Part shown: positions 54,159-64,000 of the stretch, piece by piece
How the letters are laid out: every line of letters begins with the position of its first letter
Position numbering within the stretch: position 1 is the first letter of the stretch
Origin: Sphingomonas yabuuchiae
GTDB lineage: Bacteria > Pseudomonadota > Alphaproteobacteria > Sphingomonadales > Sphingomonadaceae
Assembly: GCF_014199595.1 (NCBI RefSeq)
Contig: NZ_JACHNX010000016.1
Span: 1 to 64,000, forward strand
Reading direction: 5' to 3'
DNA length: 64,000 nucleotides
The notes under the pieces: generated by a model
What the model was told of the DNA's origin: nothing
What the model saw: only the letters and a program-made list of their open reading frames with translations
The model's database searches: none
Position numbers and translations under genes: made by a program

Positions 54159-54172
54159 ATTAGTATACTAAT
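54159..54172. promoter_or_regulatory. Perfect 14-bp palindrome upstream of hamA
   Basis: ATTAGTATACTAAT is perfectly self-complementary and lies 150 bases upstream of the hamA GTG, in the 228-base gap (54010-54237) after the DUF2971 gene. It is a candidate operator. The rest of that gap shows no gene. Confidence 0.45.
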
Positions 54173-54237
54173 ATACGTCGACATCGGGATACGATTCACT
54201 GAGTGAGTCCTATCGACGCTACGGCTGCTTGCTACAG

Positions 54238-55038
54238 CTAGGTTGCAACCTTTGGCTTAGCAAGCTTGATTCTCGGGGCAGCCGGCTTGCGCACTACTTT
54301 GTCGCCCGCAGCTTTCCACCGACCACTATCGATGAGCTGTGAACGCGCAATAGGCAGCTTTGAACAGCCAGGAATTTCGCGCAGCGTCACTTTTAAGCTA
54401 TCTGCGATCGGCGCCGGAAGCCACGGATTCAGATGAATACGGCCAATTAGGCTGATCGGAAAGTCGATCGATAACGCGGGTCGCTGTACCTCTTTCGTCT
54501 CAGCGATAATTCGATATTCACACTCCGGCCCAAAGCCCCATCGTTTGACAAAGGGAAGACGATCACGATCGCCTGGGCGCAGTTTTTCTACGTTTCCCAG
54601 AACCAAATAGTCGACGTCACCAAACGAGATGCCGGGCAGTTGGCGAAGCCGCTCCTCTAAGGGCTCGCGACGTATTTCAATACAAGCACCATCGGCGTTG
54701 TTTGTAAAAACGCGCCAGTGATGATAAGTCTCTTTACAGGTGGCAGCGCATAGGCCGTACAGCCCACCGAGCGCGCCACTCTCCTTGTATATTGACATGA
54801 AGTAGCGGTCATTCCGATCGTCCCATGTCTGGGGGTCGAGCAATGGCAGCTCCTTGCGTCGAAGGATATCGATCACAGCCGTGATCGACGTATACCGGCG
54901 CAAAAAAGTTGTTTCCGAGGAGGCACCGTTCCCGATCGCGTTTGGCACTTTCTCAATCCCCTCGCTCTTAACTTTGTGCACTGAAAAGGACAGTAGCGGG
55001 ATTCGGCACCGAAGCCAGCGATCGATTTGGGAACGCAT
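54238..55038 (-). CDS. DUF2971-family protein
   Basis: 266 residues from the ATG at 55038; the Shine-Dalgarno signal is weak. The family opening is seen at about 43-70 (TFLRRYTSITAVIDILRRKELPLLDPQTWDDRNDRYF), with CAATCKETYHHWRVFTNNADGACIEI (about 97-122) and WGFGPECEYRIIAETK further on. Function of DUF2971 is unknown; genes of this family turn up often in prophages and defence islands. It lies upstream of hamA on the same strand but 228 bases away, so co-transcription is uncertain. A Lys/Pro-rich basic tail is present. AT-richer than the surrounding chromosome. Confidence 0.7.
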   Translation of the reverse strand: MRSQIDRWLRCRIPLLSFSVHKVKSEGIEKVPNAIGNGASSETTFLRRYTSITAVIDILRRKELPLLDPQTWDDRNDRYFMSIYKESGALGGLYGLCAATCKETYHHWRVFTNNADGACIEIRREPLEERLRQLPGISFGDVDYLVLGNVEKLRPGDRDRLPFVKRWGFGPECEYRIIAETKEVQRPALSIDFPISLIGRIHLNPWLPAPIADSLKVTLREIPGCSKLPIARSQLIDSGRWKAAGDKVVRKPAAPRIKLAKPKVAT

Positions 55039-55199
55039 AGTTATCGAATCTAGATTGGATGTTGTACCAGCTCAGCCTCGAATACGATCGGCCCGCCGGA
55101 TCACCTCGTCAATGTTATGCGATCTACTCCAGCAGCGTTCTGGCCACGGGCGAACGGCCAGACAGGGGCTGAGCTACGCTGATCTGGCCCCCGTTTCAC

Positions 55200-55655
55200 G
55201 GGACGGATTTAAGCGGTTTGCAGAAACGAGTGTGCGATCCTCGTGCGGGGATCGCAATTTGAGCCCTGAATGGGGGTGGTCGTCGTTGTAGACCTCGATC
55301 CATCCGGCAAGCGATGTCAACGCGGTGAGCGGATCGGCTAGCGAGGAGACGCGGACGCAATCGTGTTTGAGGGTATGCACAAAGGCCTCGGAGATGCCGT
55401 TGGACTGCGGGCTGCGGACAGGGGTGAAGCAGGGTTTGAGCCCGAGTAGCCGGGCAAAGGTCCGTGTTTCGCGGGCGGTATAGGCTGAGCCGTTGTCTGA
55501 CGGCATCTCGACCGGCGTTGTAGCGCGCATGGCGCCGAAGCGGGCTTCCACGACTTCCAGCATGATGTCGCACACATCCGAGCCGGTGATGCCGGCACTG
55601 GCGGCCGCGCACCCGGCGATGATCCCGTGGTCATGGGGATCGATGGAGCGCCAGG
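55200..55655 (-). pseudogene. IS3-family OrfB C-terminal fragment
   Basis: The reading frame holds the end of an integrase catalytic core: SDNGSAYTARETRTFARLLGL (second Asp), SPQSNGISEAFVHTLK (Glu) and LTSLAGWIEVYNDDHPHSGL. The N-terminal half with the first Asp and OrfA is absent. Its left end merges with the stop codon of the membrane-protein gene at 55658, so the insertion or a deletion has joined them. Coordinates are approximate. It marks the right side of the Hachiman genes. Confidence 0.82.
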
Positions 55656-55657
55656 CA

Positions 55658-56182
55658 TTAGATAAGTGGTAGCAAGTCGCCAAAGGCCCAGATGAGGTTT
55701 CCAAGAAATGCAACGCCTAGCGCTGGTCCAACGAACTCACGCAATACGTTTTCATATAAAGTTGGCAGAACACGGTTAACCCGCTTGTACGCGCGCGCTT
55801 TGACCGCCTCCTCTGACGCGGCGTCGCCTAATTTCTCTCGCTCTATTCCTGTGAATAGGTCGACTTGGAATTGTGTTATTCTCGGCAGCATTTTTTGATA
55901 TTGAAGCTGCCGCCAGGACTGAATGATAGCAAGGAGCGTTACGGCAGCACCATATCGAGGAAAAACGGTGTGACTGCCAGACCAGTTAGCATGGATAACG
56001 CCAATTACTACTGCGGCCGCACTTGCTACAAAAAGCTGCCTATTCTTACGGCCAACCAGATACTTTGCCGTTGACGTTGCATCAAGGGCGATTGGAGTTA
56101 GATCGTATTCATCGATCGATTCAGGCATCATGCGTTCCATCAATAGTTTCACACCGAAACATGTGACCACCTTCTGTTCCAT
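55658..56182 (-). CDS. Small membrane protein of unknown function
   Basis: 174 residues from the ATG at 56182 (a TTG at 56227 is an alternative start; neither has a strong Shine-Dalgarno site). Hydrophobic segments at about 55-72 (LFVASAAAVVIGVIHANW), 80-95 and a final 150-174 stretch (GPALGVAFLGNLIWAFGDLLPLI). The middle is charged and helical. I do not recognise the family; the layout of transmembrane pairs flanking a cytosolic helical region recalls SLATT-type effectors, but there is no firm motif. The stop codon lies at the IS3 fragment boundary, so the C terminus may be altered. Confidence 0.5.
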   Translation of the reverse strand: MEQKVVTCFGVKLLMERMMPESIDEYDLTPIALDATSTAKYLVGRKNRQLFVASAAAVVIGVIHANWSGSHTVFPRYGAAVTLLAIIQSWRQLQYQKMLPRITQFQVDLFTGIEREKLGDAASEEAVKARAYKRVNRVLPTLYENVLREFVGPALGVAFLGNLIWAFGDLLPLI

Positions 56183-56563
56183 GGTCAATTCGACAGAAAG
56201 GTCGCCGTTAGTATGAATACCGTCCAACCGACGCGGACACGAACCAATTCGCGTTGCACGCTATTTTCGTGAACCCCTCGAACGTGGTTGCGCCCGAGAG
56301 GCGATGTTGAGCGAAGTGATCTGAAGATTAATGTCCTGCTGTTGGGGCTGAGCCCAAAGGCGGTGATCTGTCCCAAGCCGCCATTGATCGGATGCTTTCC
56401 ACCCAAAGAGCCGCGTTGAGGACATCCACGATGCGATACCAAGCCCCCCCCTTTATGATCTACAGGTCTAGATACCGAGCCAATGTTAGAGGTGTCGTGG
56501 TATTCGGGATAGCTCATTGACAGGTCCACCGTCTTACATAGTCGTAATCGGCGGAACGGTGAG
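56183..56563. other. Gap of 381 bases without a supported gene
   Basis: Open frames here have poor codon character and no motif. A seven-base C run occurs near 56444. I see no terminator, RNA gene or insertion-sequence end with confidence. Confidence 0.5.
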
Positions 56564-59500
56564 CTATCGGAAATCACGCGTCTTCACCTTGATGGTATCG
56601 AGGTGAAGATCACGAATATAGATGTCCCTCGTCCCGAGCCCCTTCGGCGGCTCACCGCGCGGGTCCGGGGTCTGCGAACCGCGGTGGAACTCGTCGCCAC
56701 GTCCATGCGGCAGGGAAAACGCACTGCCGCGCTCACCGACGCTGGCTAGTTCCGCGGAAAGATCGGTCAGGCGCTGGGCGACAAGATGAACAACCTCCCC
56801 TTCCCGCTGCACGCGGCCGCGCACGGCGATCATGCCGGCCGAAAGGATCGTCCGCCGATTGGCCTCGAACACCTTCGGCCAGACTACGAGATTGGCAATA
56901 CCGCTCTCATCTTCAAGCGTAATGAACATCACCCCCTTCGCCGAACCGGGACGTTGCCGCACCAACACCAGGCCCGCCGCCTCGACCCATCGCCCGTCAC
57001 GCGCTTCCATCGCTTCCCGACAGGTGACGATCCGCCGTCGGCGCAGGTGTCCCCGCAAGAAGGTCACGGGATGGTCGCGTAGGGATAGGCCTGAATGGCG
57101 ATAGTCTTCGACCACCTCGCCGCCGTCAGCCAGCGGGCGAAGCGCCACCTCCGGCTCGGCAAGTTCGTGGACCGTTCGGGCTTCTCGCGCTGATGCCGCA
57201 GCGAAGAGCGGAAGGGGTTCGTCCCGCAATCCCTTGAGCGCCCAGAGCGCCTCGCGGCGCGCAAGCCGGAAACAGGGGTGGAAACCGTCGGCCTCGGCGA
57301 TCTGGGTGAGGGCCACGACCGGAACGCCGGCACGTTGCCAGAGATCGTCGATCGAGCTGAATGCACCCCCTGCCCGCACTGCCACAAGCCGGGCGGCATG
57401 GGCATTGGACAAGCCCTTGACCATCCGCAGCCCGAGCCGCACGGCAAAGCGCCCCTCGTCCTGCGTCGGCTCCAGCGTGCAGTCCCATCGCGAGGCATTG
57501 GCGCAGATCGGTTGAACCTCGACGCCATGATCGCGGGCGTCGCGGACGATCTGGGCTGGGGCATAGAATCCCATCGGCTGGCTGTTGAGCAGCGCGGCGC
57601 AGAAGACGTCCGGGTGCCAGCATTTGAGCCAGGCCGAGGCATAGGCGATCAACGCAAACGACGCGGCATGACTTTCGGGAAAGCCATAGGAGCCAAACCC
57701 TTCGAGCTGCTTGAACGTGCGCTCGGCGAAGTCCGGCTCATAACCATTTGCGACCATCCCGGCGACGAGCTTTTCCTTGAATGCCGATACGCCGCCGGTG
57801 AACTTGAAGGTCGCCATTGATTTGCGTAGCATATCGGCTTCGCCCGGGGTGAAGCCGGCGCATTCGATGGCCACCCGCATCGCCTGTTCCTGAAACAGCG
57901 GCACGCCCAGGGTCTTGCCAAGAACCTTTTCCAGTTCCGGCTTGGGATAGTGAACCTCCTCCAGCCCTTCACGGCGACGCAGATATGGATGGACCATATC
58001 GCCCTGGATCGGACCCGGCCGGACGATGGCGACCTGCACGACGAGATCGTAATAGGTCCGAGGCTTCAGCCGCGGCAGCATCGACATCTGGGCTCGGCTC
58101 TCGATCTGGAACGTGCCGAGCGTGTCGGCCTTCCGGATCATCGCATAGGTGCGGGGGTCCTCCGCCGGGATGGTCGCGAGATCGAGGGCAATGCCCTTAT
58201 GGTTAGCCAGCAGATCGAGCCCTTTCTTCATGCAGGTCAGCATGCCGAGCGCGAGGAGATCCACCTTCATGAACTTCAGGGAGTCGATGTCATCCTTGTC
58301 CCATTCGATCACCTGGCGGTCGGCCATTGCTGCGGGCTCGATCGGCACCAGATCGTCGAGCCGATCATGGGTCAGCACGAAGCCGCCGGGGTGCTGGGAC
58401 ATATGGCGAGGAGCGCCCATGAGCTGGCGGGCGAGATCGAGCGTGAGACGCAGTCGGCGATCGGCCATGTTGAGGTTCAGTTCCTGGACGTGCTTCTGCT
58501 CGACCCCTTCCTCCGACCATGACCAGAGCTGCGAAGACAGAGTGCCGATCAGGTCTTCCGGCAGCCCGAGCGCTTTGCCGACATCGCGCAGCGCCCCCTT
58601 GGCGCGGTAGCGGATGACGGTGGAGCACAGGGCGGCATGATCGCGACCATAGGTCTCGAACACCCACTGCATGACGATCTCCCGCCGCTCATGCTCGAAA
58701 TCGACGTCGATATCGGGGGGCTCGCGCCGCTCCTCGCTGACGAAGCGTTCGAAGAGCAAGTCGTTCCTGCCTGGATCGATGCTGGTGATCCCCAGTACAT
58801 AGCAGACGGCGGAATTGGCCGCCGATCCCCTCCCCTGACAGAGAATGTCCCGCGAGCGGGCAAAGCGGACGATCGAATGCACGGTCAGGAAATAGGGGGC
58901 GTATTCCAGCTTCTCGATCAGCGCGAGTTCGTGCTCGAGCGTCGCCTTCACGCTGTCGGGAAGACCTTCGGGATAGCGCTGGGCAGCCCCCTCCCAAGTC
59001 AACTGCGCCAGCGTCTCCTGCGGCGTGAGCCGGGGATCGTCGCGCTCCTCGGGATATTGATAGGCCAGCTCATCAAGCGAGAAACGGCAGCGCCGGACGA
59101 TCTCCCGCGTGGCGGCGAGTGCGTGCGGGTAGCGCGCGAACAGCCGGTGCATCTCTTCCGGTGGCTTCAGGTAACGGTCGGCATGACGCTCCCGCCGATC
59201 ACCGAGTTCATCGATGGTGACGGTGTGGCGAATGCAGGTGACGACATCCTGCAAGATCCGCCTGCCCGGTTCGTGAAACAGTACATCGTTCGTCACAACC
59301 GTTGCGACCCGCATCTGGGCGGCGAGATTGGAGAGATCGTGGAGCCGGACCTGATCGTTGGGGCGGCGACGAAGCGTCAGGGCCATGTAGCTGCGATCGC
59401 CAAACCCCTCGCGGAGACGGCGAAGGCGAAGAGCTGTCTCGTCATCGGCCAGGTCCGGGACGAGCACGACGATGAGGCCCTCCCCATAGGCCACGAGATC

Positions 59501-59836
59501 GGCCCATTCGAGACGACAGCTTCCTTTTCCGGCCCTGCCCTTGCCCAGCGTCAGCAGACGACAGAGGCGCGCATAAGCGGGCCGGTCCGTCGGATAGACA
59601 AGAACGCTGGTGCCATCGACAAGATCGAGACGACAGCCGATCACCAGGCGGATGCCGACGGCCTTGGCGGCTTCGTGGGCGCGCACGATTCCCGCGAGGC
59701 TGTTGCGGTCGACGATTGCCAGCGCCTCGATGCCAAGTCTGGCGGCTTCGGCGAACAGTTCTTCGGCCGACGATGCGCCGCGCAGAAACGAGAAATGCGA
59801 GGTGACCTGAAGCTCGGCATAGGCGGGCGCGCTCAT
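56564..59836 (-). CDS. dnaE2: Error-prone DNA polymerase III alpha subunit DnaE2
   Basis: 1090 residues. PHP domain at the N terminus ([43 protein letters not shown]), catalytic core with [19 protein letters not shown] and the acidic [15 protein letters not shown], then fingers and an OB-fold ([19 protein letters not shown]). Length and the absence of a tau-binding C terminus fit DnaE2, not the replicative DnaE1. The start overlaps the imuB stop by 4 bases. With ImuA and ImuB it performs SOS-induced translesion synthesis and mutagenesis. Confidence 0.95.
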   Translation of the reverse strand: MSAPAYAELQVTSHFSFLRGASSAEELFAEAARLGIEALAIVDRNSLAGIVRAHEAAKAVGIRLVIGCRLDLVDGTSVLVYPTDRPAYARLCRLLTLGKGRAGKGSCRLEWADLVAYGEGLIVVLVPDLADDETALRLRRLREGFGDRSYMALTLRRRPNDQVRLHDLSNLAAQMRVATVVTNDVLFHEPGRRILQDVVTCIRHTVTIDELGDRRERHADRYLKPPEEMHRLFARYPHALAATREIVRRCRFSLDELAYQYPEERDDPRLTPQETLAQLTWEGAAQRYPEGLPDSVKATLEHELALIEKLEYAPYFLTVHSIVRFARSRDILCQGRGSAANSAVCYVLGITSIDPGRNDLLFERFVSEERREPPDIDVDFEHERREIVMQWVFETYGRDHAALCSTVIRYRAKGALRDVGKALGLPEDLIGTLSSQLWSWSEEGVEQKHVQELNLNMADRRLRLTLDLARQLMGAPRHMSQHPGGFVLTHDRLDDLVPIEPAAMADRQVIEWDKDDIDSLKFMKVDLLALGMLTCMKKGLDLLANHKGIALDLATIPAEDPRTYAMIRKADTLGTFQIESRAQMSMLPRLKPRTYYDLVVQVAIVRPGPIQGDMVHPYLRRREGLEEVHYPKPELEKVLGKTLGVPLFQEQAMRVAIECAGFTPGEADMLRKSMATFKFTGGVSAFKEKLVAGMVANGYEPDFAERTFKQLEGFGSYGFPESHAASFALIAYASAWLKCWHPDVFCAALLNSQPMGFYAPAQIVRDARDHGVEVQPICANASRWDCTLEPTQDEGRFAVRLGLRMVKGLSNAHAARLVAVRAGGAFSSIDDLWQRAGVPVVALTQIAEADGFHPCFRLARREALWALKGLRDEPLPLFAAASAREARTVHELAEPEVALRPLADGGEVVEDYRHSGLSLRDHPVTFLRGHLRRRRIVTCREAMEARDGRWVEAAGLVLVRQRPGSAKGVMFITLEDESGIANLVVWPKVFEANRRTILSAGMIAVRGRVQREGEVVHLVAQRLTDLSAELASVGERGSAFSLPHGRGDEFHRGSQTPDPRGEPPKGLGTRDIYIRDLHLDTIKVKTRDFR

Positions 59837-61353
59837 CCGAACACCCCGTGCAGGAACCAGCGATGGGACCCCGTCTCGGCGTGTTCGCCATCACCAGCGC
59901 GGTAGAGCCAGTAGCGCTCCCCGGCCTCGTCCTCACATTGGAAATAATCGCGCACGGCGACCATCTCGGCATCGCGCAGCCACCATTCGCCGAATACCCG
60001 TTCAGGCCCGTCGGCACGCTTCACGCGGCGGCGAATGCCGCGCCAGGTGAACGAGGCGGGAGGATGATCGGGAAGCAACGCCACCGTCTCCACCGGCTCG
60101 GGCCGGGATAATAGGCGCGATGGCCGTGGCCAGTGTCCTGGCCAACTGGCCCCGCTCTCCGGCGCCATGGCAGCAACGCGCATGACCGACCGCTCGGGCA
60201 CATCGGTGGCGACCGGGGCGAGGCGATAGATGGCGCGCTCCCCTACCCGGTTCATCAGCACATCGATCAGGCCGGTGATGTCGGGCGTGCTCTCCTCGAT
60301 CAGCGAGCTGATAACCTGCTTATGCTCCAGCGGTTCGACCACGGTCGCGGCGAGCGTCATCACCTCGATGCCGAAGCCTGGCGCGATGGTCTCGATCTTG
60401 TCGCACAGCAGCCGGGTCAGCCGCTTGGTATCGCGGACGGGTGCTGCCATGCCGACGCGCACCGCTTGGGCACGGCTGTCGACCCGTTGACAGATCAGGT
60501 CGAGCCGCCGGGTGCCGAGACCATGCTCTTCGAGCAGCGCGCAGAGTTGAGTGACCAGCTTGCCGATATAGCGCGCGATCGTCTCCGCCGCGCCGATCGG
60601 CTCGGCGAAAGCCCGACGGACTTCGATGACATCGTCTGGGCGGACGGGCTCGATCGGCTCCGCCAGCGTTCCCTGCATCTGCTCGATCCGGCGGGCGAGA
60701 TCATGACCGAAACGTAAGGTCAGCGGCGCGCGCGGCTGGTCGAGGAGATCGCCGATCGTCCGAAAGCCGAGTTTGCGCAGGCCCTCCGCCACGGCCGGCA
60801 TGATCCGTAAGGCTTCCAGCGACAGCCCGGCCGCAACAGACGCATCGTGCCCGGCGGACGCCATGGCGATCGACGTCGCATGATAGCGCGCGAGCGCATG
60901 GGCAGCCGCCCAGGTATCGGCGATCGCTGCACGCGCCGTGATCCCCGACATGGCCAATCGCCCGATCAGCCCCTCCAGCATCGCCTCTTCGCCGCCATGG
61001 AGGTGATCGGCACCCGTGGTTTCGAGAACGATGCCATCGGGTGCATCGGCGGCCACCACGGGCGCGAAACGTAGCATCCAGAATGCCAGCCGTTCCAAGC
61101 CCTCTGCATCCGCTACCGGATCGGCATCCATCATGAGGAGGCCGGGAACGAGGACCTGGGCCTTGGTCGCCTGCATGCCCACGCGGATGCCGACAGCCAG
61201 TGCGGCGGCGTCCGCCGCCCACACCACCCGTCTGCTCCGCTCCCGTGTGATCAGAACGAGCGGCGCCTCAACCGGAGGCGCCGCGTCGCCAGCCTTCCGC
61301 CGCAGCCGGTCGGTCGACCAACTCGGCAGGTACAGCGAGACGACCCGCGGCAT
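59833..61353 (-). CDS. imuB: Y-family polymerase-like mutasome protein ImuB
   Basis: 506 residues from the ATG at 61353. The N terminus [19 protein letters not shown] is typical of ImuB. The palm is Y-family-like, but ImuB proteins lack the catalytic acidic residues, and the [31 protein letters not shown] stretch fits that. It bridges DnaE2, ImuA and the beta clamp. The 5' end overlaps the imuA coding region by 86 bases. Confidence 0.93.
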   Translation of the reverse strand: MPRVVSLYLPSWSTDRLRRKAGDAAPPVEAPLVLITRERSRRVVWAADAAALAVGIRVGMQATKAQVLVPGLLMMDADPVADAEGLERLAFWMLRFAPVVAADAPDGIVLETTGADHLHGGEEAMLEGLIGRLAMSGITARAAIADTWAAAHALARYHATSIAMASAGHDASVAAGLSLEALRIMPAVAEGLRKLGFRTIGDLLDQPRAPLTLRFGHDLARRIEQMQGTLAEPIEPVRPDDVIEVRRAFAEPIGAAETIARYIGKLVTQLCALLEEHGLGTRRLDLICQRVDSRAQAVRVGMAAPVRDTKRLTRLLCDKIETIAPGFGIEVMTLAATVVEPLEHKQVISSLIEESTPDITGLIDVLMNRVGERAIYRLAPVATDVPERSVMRVAAMAPESGASWPGHWPRPSRLLSRPEPVETVALLPDHPPASFTWRGIRRRVKRADGPERVFGEWWLRDAEMVAVRDYFQCEDEAGERYWLYRAGDGEHAETGSHRWFLHGVFG

Positions 61354-62020
61354 CGCAAGCCTCCAATTCGAAATCTGCACTTTCACCCGCCCGAGCGCGG
61401 ATGAGTTCAACAAGCCAGCGCGGACGCCCGACGCCGGGCACGGGAAGCTGGCTGGAGGGTAGCACCGAGATGCGCCACCGTGTCATGGCCGCCGTCGGTT
61501 GGCCGAAATCCATCGCCTCCGCCTGCCGGCGCCAGCGACGCAGCGCGATGCCGATCGAGCCTGTTCCTTCCGCCGCCAGTTGGAGACGGCGCGAGGCGGT
61601 CATCGACAGTCGCGCGACCTCGCCGACCACGGCGCCGAGCGCGCCATGCCGCAACGCCTCTTCCATGCAGGCGAGGACCGTCTTGTCATCCCCGGCCTCG
61701 ACATAAATGACCCGGTCCGCGCCAAGCCCCGCTTGCGCCACCGCGGGCGCGAAGAGGTCTGGCGTCGTTACGCACCACAGCACCTTCCCCTTTGTCCGGG
61801 CAGATACTCCGGCAGCAAAGAGAGCACTGGCTGCCCCGTCGATCGCCCCATTGCCGCCACCTGCCACTTCATGGAGTGCGCCCAGCGCAAGTCCACCACC
61901 GGGGAGCCGGCGGTCCATCAACTCGATTCCAAATGGCAGGACGGTCTTGCTACGGGCCGCCCTTCCCTCGATCCGGCTGACCGCGGCACGCAGATCATCA
62001 ATGGGGGTTTCATGCCGCAA
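61268..62020 (-). CDS. imuA: RecA/SulA-like mutasome protein ImuA
   Basis: 250 residues from a TTG at 62020 with AGGAG nine bases upstream; no usable ATG exists near the start. The RecA-like core shows LPFGIELMDRRLPGGGLALGALHEVAGGG and VLWCVTTPDLFAPAVAQAGLG. First gene of the SOS operon imuA-imuB-dnaE2. A LexA box sits 33 bases upstream. Confidence 0.92.
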   Translation of the reverse strand: MRHETPIDDLRAAVSRIEGRAARSKTVLPFGIELMDRRLPGGGLALGALHEVAGGGNGAIDGAASALFAAGVSARTKGKVLWCVTTPDLFAPAVAQAGLGADRVIYVEAGDDKTVLACMEEALRHGALGAVVGEVARLSMTASRRLQLAAEGTGSIGIALRRWRRQAEAMDFGQPTAAMTRWRISVLPSSQLPVPGVGRPRWLVELIRARAGESADFELEACDAAGRLAVPAELVDRPAAAEGWRRGASG

Positions 62021-62052
62021 CCGTCTTGGCTCCTTTGTTATTCTTCGCTAAC

Positions 62053-62067
62053 GTTCCCTTTTTGTTC
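62053..62067. promoter_or_regulatory. LexA box (SOS operator) of the imuA operon
   Basis: GTTC-CCTTTTT-GTTC: exactly the alphaproteobacterial LexA consensus GTTC-N7-GTTC, 33 bases upstream of the imuA start. It predicts DNA-damage induction of the mutasome. Confidence 0.88.
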
Positions 62068-62479
62068 CATTCTCGGCATGGAGTCAATCGCAAGACATTG
62101 ACATTGCCTGGGACCTACCGGCGATGGTGCGAGCGTTACGGGCGAGCGGTTGGACAATTTGGGGGCGCGTGGGATCATCTCGACTTCGGGTGAGATCTTG
62201 AGCGGCAAGCTTTTTTCGCGGCGCCGCATTCCTGTGCATGCGCCCACAATATGAAGCGAGCTCCCCAGCTCGTACCGGAAAGACATTCGGTACGAGTCGC
62301 CGTTGAAAGGAATCGTTCTTTCGCTTATATTGATGTTGCTCTTGGCATGAGCATGGCACTCGCCGTTCCGAAGCTGCTGGCAGCGCTGCTACGATGAAAT
62401 TATCAATACCTTTCAACAGCGATCCGGCTTGAAAGGCGGTTGGCGAGTGACGCTTTACTTACAAGCCAGGAGAACCGCT
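62068..62479. other. 412-base gap without a supported gene
   Basis: It separates the imuA promoter from the rightward gene at 62480. One leftward open frame (62084-62416) has no motif and no Shine-Dalgarno element; I do not call it. No RNA gene or repeat is evident. Confidence 0.5.
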
Positions 62480-63793
62480 ATGTTGATTAGTGATATTCGT
62501 CCCACGACAATCGAAGGCGTCAAGAGCCTCGCCGCCCAGTATCGCAAGCAGGAAGGCATCAAGTATTCCCAAGCGCTCGACGTGGCTGCAAAAGCCGCGA
62601 ATTGTACGAACTTCAAGAATGCGTTGCGAATCCTTCCGAGCATTGGATCGAGAGCAAAAAAGCCTTACATCCTGCTGACAATCTACTGGTGCGACAAAGA
62701 TAAACGCTATGAAATCGGGCGCGAAACGCTTACGATCGCCCTAGAAAAGCCGATCCTCGACATCTGTGAGAAGCTCATGCTTAAACAGGTGCGTGGCTTT
62801 GGAAACCTTCGGATGGTTGCCCCTGACCATTTTGTCTGCGACGCTATTGCAGGCTCCCAATCCTTTGCACGCGAACGCCTTTCGACGGCTGAGCGTTCAC
62901 TTCGCTTCATGGAGCGGACAGGTCTTCGTCCGTCGCGCGATTTTCGCAAGGCATATCCGAACGGCCAGGCCGATGACCAGCTTCCGGACAGCGATCATAC
63001 GACCGATTGGGTAGATCCAGTAAGTGGCCAGTTCATTTTAATCGATGAACCTTACAGCGGTGTGCCGGACGAAGCCAAGCGTGCTGACTGGTCCGATCGT
63101 ACAGACTGGCGGGTTGTTAAGACTCAATGGGAAGGCATGTATTACCCGAGCCGCTGCGACCTCTACGTGGCTACCGATGGCCGCACCGGCTATGACATTG
63201 ACGCGTTGGTAGCAAAGATCAACGCGATGCAATCCCCATTCCTCGAAGAGGACTGGACCGGGGAATCAGCGCCGTCATGGGAAACGTTCATCAGCCCAAT
63301 GGCAACGACACCGTTGGACCAAAAGCGTGCGCGCTGCCGCGGTATGATCTATCCCATGCCGACAAAGACAACGCTCCCCTACAGCTATAATATGGGTGAA
63401 AATCGACGTCGGCCTGCCGCGGCGATGCCTGTCGATGGCCATACCCAAGCCGGTCGCATCATCAAATCGATCCTTCGGTCGGCTCACCGCCCCTACGGCG
63501 TTTATCGGAGGATGAACTCTGTTCGTTCGACCCTGGAAGACTGGATGTCTATCGAAATCGGTCGCGGTCAGTTGGAGGGACCCGAATTTTTCGATGTCTA
63601 TTATCACGAAGTAGATGACGACGCGCCAGCGTTCGAGAGAGCAAAATCAAGTTCTGGTATTGTCGATATGCTCGGGGAATTGAAGCATAGACTTCAAGTA
63701 GCCTACCCTAACTGCGCACCACTTCGTCAGCAAATCCACAAGATCGATATGTCGATCTCACTCGTGAGTAAGATGAAGACAGCGAGGAAATGA
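62480..63793 (+). CDS. Unrecognised 437-residue protein (possibly DUF5623-like)
   Basis: 437 residues from the ATG at 62480, with AGGAG six to seven bases upstream. Soluble, no signal peptide or membrane segment. The first 50 residues (SDIRPTTIEGVKSLAAQYRK then GIKYSQALDVAAKAANCTNF) resemble a small helical module that I associate from memory with DUF5623 and with glyoxalase-related N-terminal domains of mobile-element proteins. The rest has repeated Trp/Tyr-rich stretches (YILLTIYWCDKDKRYEIGRE, WRVVKTQWEGMYYPSRCDLYVATDG). Function unknown. Codon use is less GC-rich than in the mutasome operon, so transfer is possible. Confidence 0.65.
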   Translation: MLISDIRPTTIEGVKSLAAQYRKQEGIKYSQALDVAAKAANCTNFKNALRILPSIGSRAKKPYILLTIYWCDKDKRYEIGRETLTIALEKPILDICEKLMLKQVRGFGNLRMVAPDHFVCDAIAGSQSFARERLSTAERSLRFMERTGLRPSRDFRKAYPNGQADDQLPDSDHTTDWVDPVSGQFILIDEPYSGVPDEAKRADWSDRTDWRVVKTQWEGMYYPSRCDLYVATDGRTGYDIDALVAKINAMQSPFLEEDWTGESAPSWETFISPMATTPLDQKRARCRGMIYPMPTKTTLPYSYNMGENRRRPAAAMPVDGHTQAGRIIKSILRSAHRPYGVYRRMNSVRSTLEDWMSIEIGRGQLEGPEFFDVYYHEVDDDAPAFERAKSSSGIVDMLGELKHRLQVAYPNCAPLRQQIHKIDMSISLVSKMKTARK

Positions 63794-63871
63794 GCGTTTA
63801 TTGCGGCAGTCGCTTTAACGTCATTGGCGGCCGTATCGTCGCCAGTTATGGCACTCCCTGACAAAGAAAGC

Positions 63872-63896
63872 CGCCATGCCGGGGGCTGGCATGGCG
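63872..63896 (-). terminator. Rho-independent terminator at the right edge
   Basis: A perfect 9-bp stem (63872-63880 with 63888-63896) is followed on the minus strand by GCTTTCTTTG. A second perfect 12-bp hairpin lies at 63906-63937. Together they look like the end of a leftward transcript entering from the right. Confidence 0.65.
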
Positions 63897-63947
63897 ACTT
63901 CCTACGACGTGGCCGGTAACGAAGCACCGGCCACGTCGAGCCCGTTC

Positions 63948-64000
63948 TTAGCGCGGCGCCTCGGACGACCCGGAACCAAAGCTACCCGTCGCGGTAAGCA
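63948..64000 (-). CDS. Possible 3' end of a leftward gene, cut by the window
   Basis: On the minus strand a frame ends GSFGSGSSEAPR and a TAA at 63948. It runs off the window edge after 17 codons, so the product cannot be named. The two hairpins just downstream support a real gene end here. Confidence 0.35.
   Translation of the reverse strand, partial: LTATGSFGSGSSEAPR

Noticed and set aside
56185..56577. 130-codon minus-strand open frame between dnaE2 and the membrane protein
   Set aside because: Overlaps neighbouring genes at both ends and has no coding signature.
62084..62416. 110-codon minus-strand open frame upstream of imuA
   Set aside because: No Shine-Dalgarno element or family resemblance.

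Overview
The window looks like chromosomal DNA of a GC-rich alphaproteobacterium, most likely Sphingomonas or a close relative. The reasons are uniformly high-GC codon use outside one island, a Ros/MucR regulator, a TonB-dependent receptor, MipA/OmpV and NodT-type outer-membrane proteins, an alphaproteobacterial LexA box (GTTC-N7-GTTC) and the imuA-imuB-dnaE2 mutasome. The first 95 bases are a pure C run, almost certainly an assembly or sequencing artefact.

Region by region. (1) 180-6880: a TctE/TctD-like two-component system diverges from a periplasmic solute-binding protein, an OprO/P-type porin, a CitMHS citrate-type carrier and a TerC-like membrane protein; this reads as a regulated organic-acid uptake unit. 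(2) 6918-10682: an alpha/beta hydrolase, a TonB-dependent siderophore-type receptor and a MipA/OmpV protein. (3) 10700-25118: two complete RND tripartite efflux operons. One ends next to an AraC regulator; the other carries a TetR gene at its 3' end and faces a second, divergent TetR across a 26-bp palindrome. An IS481 transposase remnant lies between the operons. (4) 25544-28037: a SleB-like cell-wall hydrolase, MucR, and a decayed tyrosine integrase beside a 21-bp copy of an initiator-tRNA 3' end, probably an old attachment site.

(5) 28117-48898 is the most interesting metabolic block. It holds a StyA/StyB-type flavin monooxygenase pair with indole-type residues, an SDR, an FAD oxidoreductase, a cyclase-family (isatin hydrolase-like) enzyme, a two-subunit IorA/IorB-type 2-oxoacid oxidoreductase, a bifunctional aroyl-CoA hydroxylase, a hotdog thioesterase, a gentisate-dioxygenase-like cupin, an FAH-family hydrolase, a nitrilase-superfamily C-N hydrolase, a maleate isomerase, a flavin reductase and a RibB protein. 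Read together they suggest a complete route: indole -> isatin -> isatinate -> 2-aminobenzoyl-CoA -> 5-hydroxyanthranilate -> maleamylpyruvate -> maleamate -> maleate -> fumarate. No CoA ligase is present; the oxidative decarboxylation would make the thioester directly. Two MarR regulators, an AraC regulator and two classes of repeated promoter motif tie the transcription units together.

(6) 49103-56182 is a visibly AT-richer island edged by IS3 and serine-recombinase remnants. It carries a Hachiman-type antiphage pair, hamA-hamB, in which HamA has an extra N-terminal DUF4297/Cap4-like nuclease domain, plus a DUF2971 protein and a small membrane protein. (7) 56564-62067: the SOS mutasome operon imuA-imuB-dnaE2 with its LexA box. 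(8) 62480-63793: an unrecognised 437-residue protein, and at the right edge the possible 3' end of a further gene with its terminator.

All functional calls come from reading the sequence and from family knowledge; no database search was possible.
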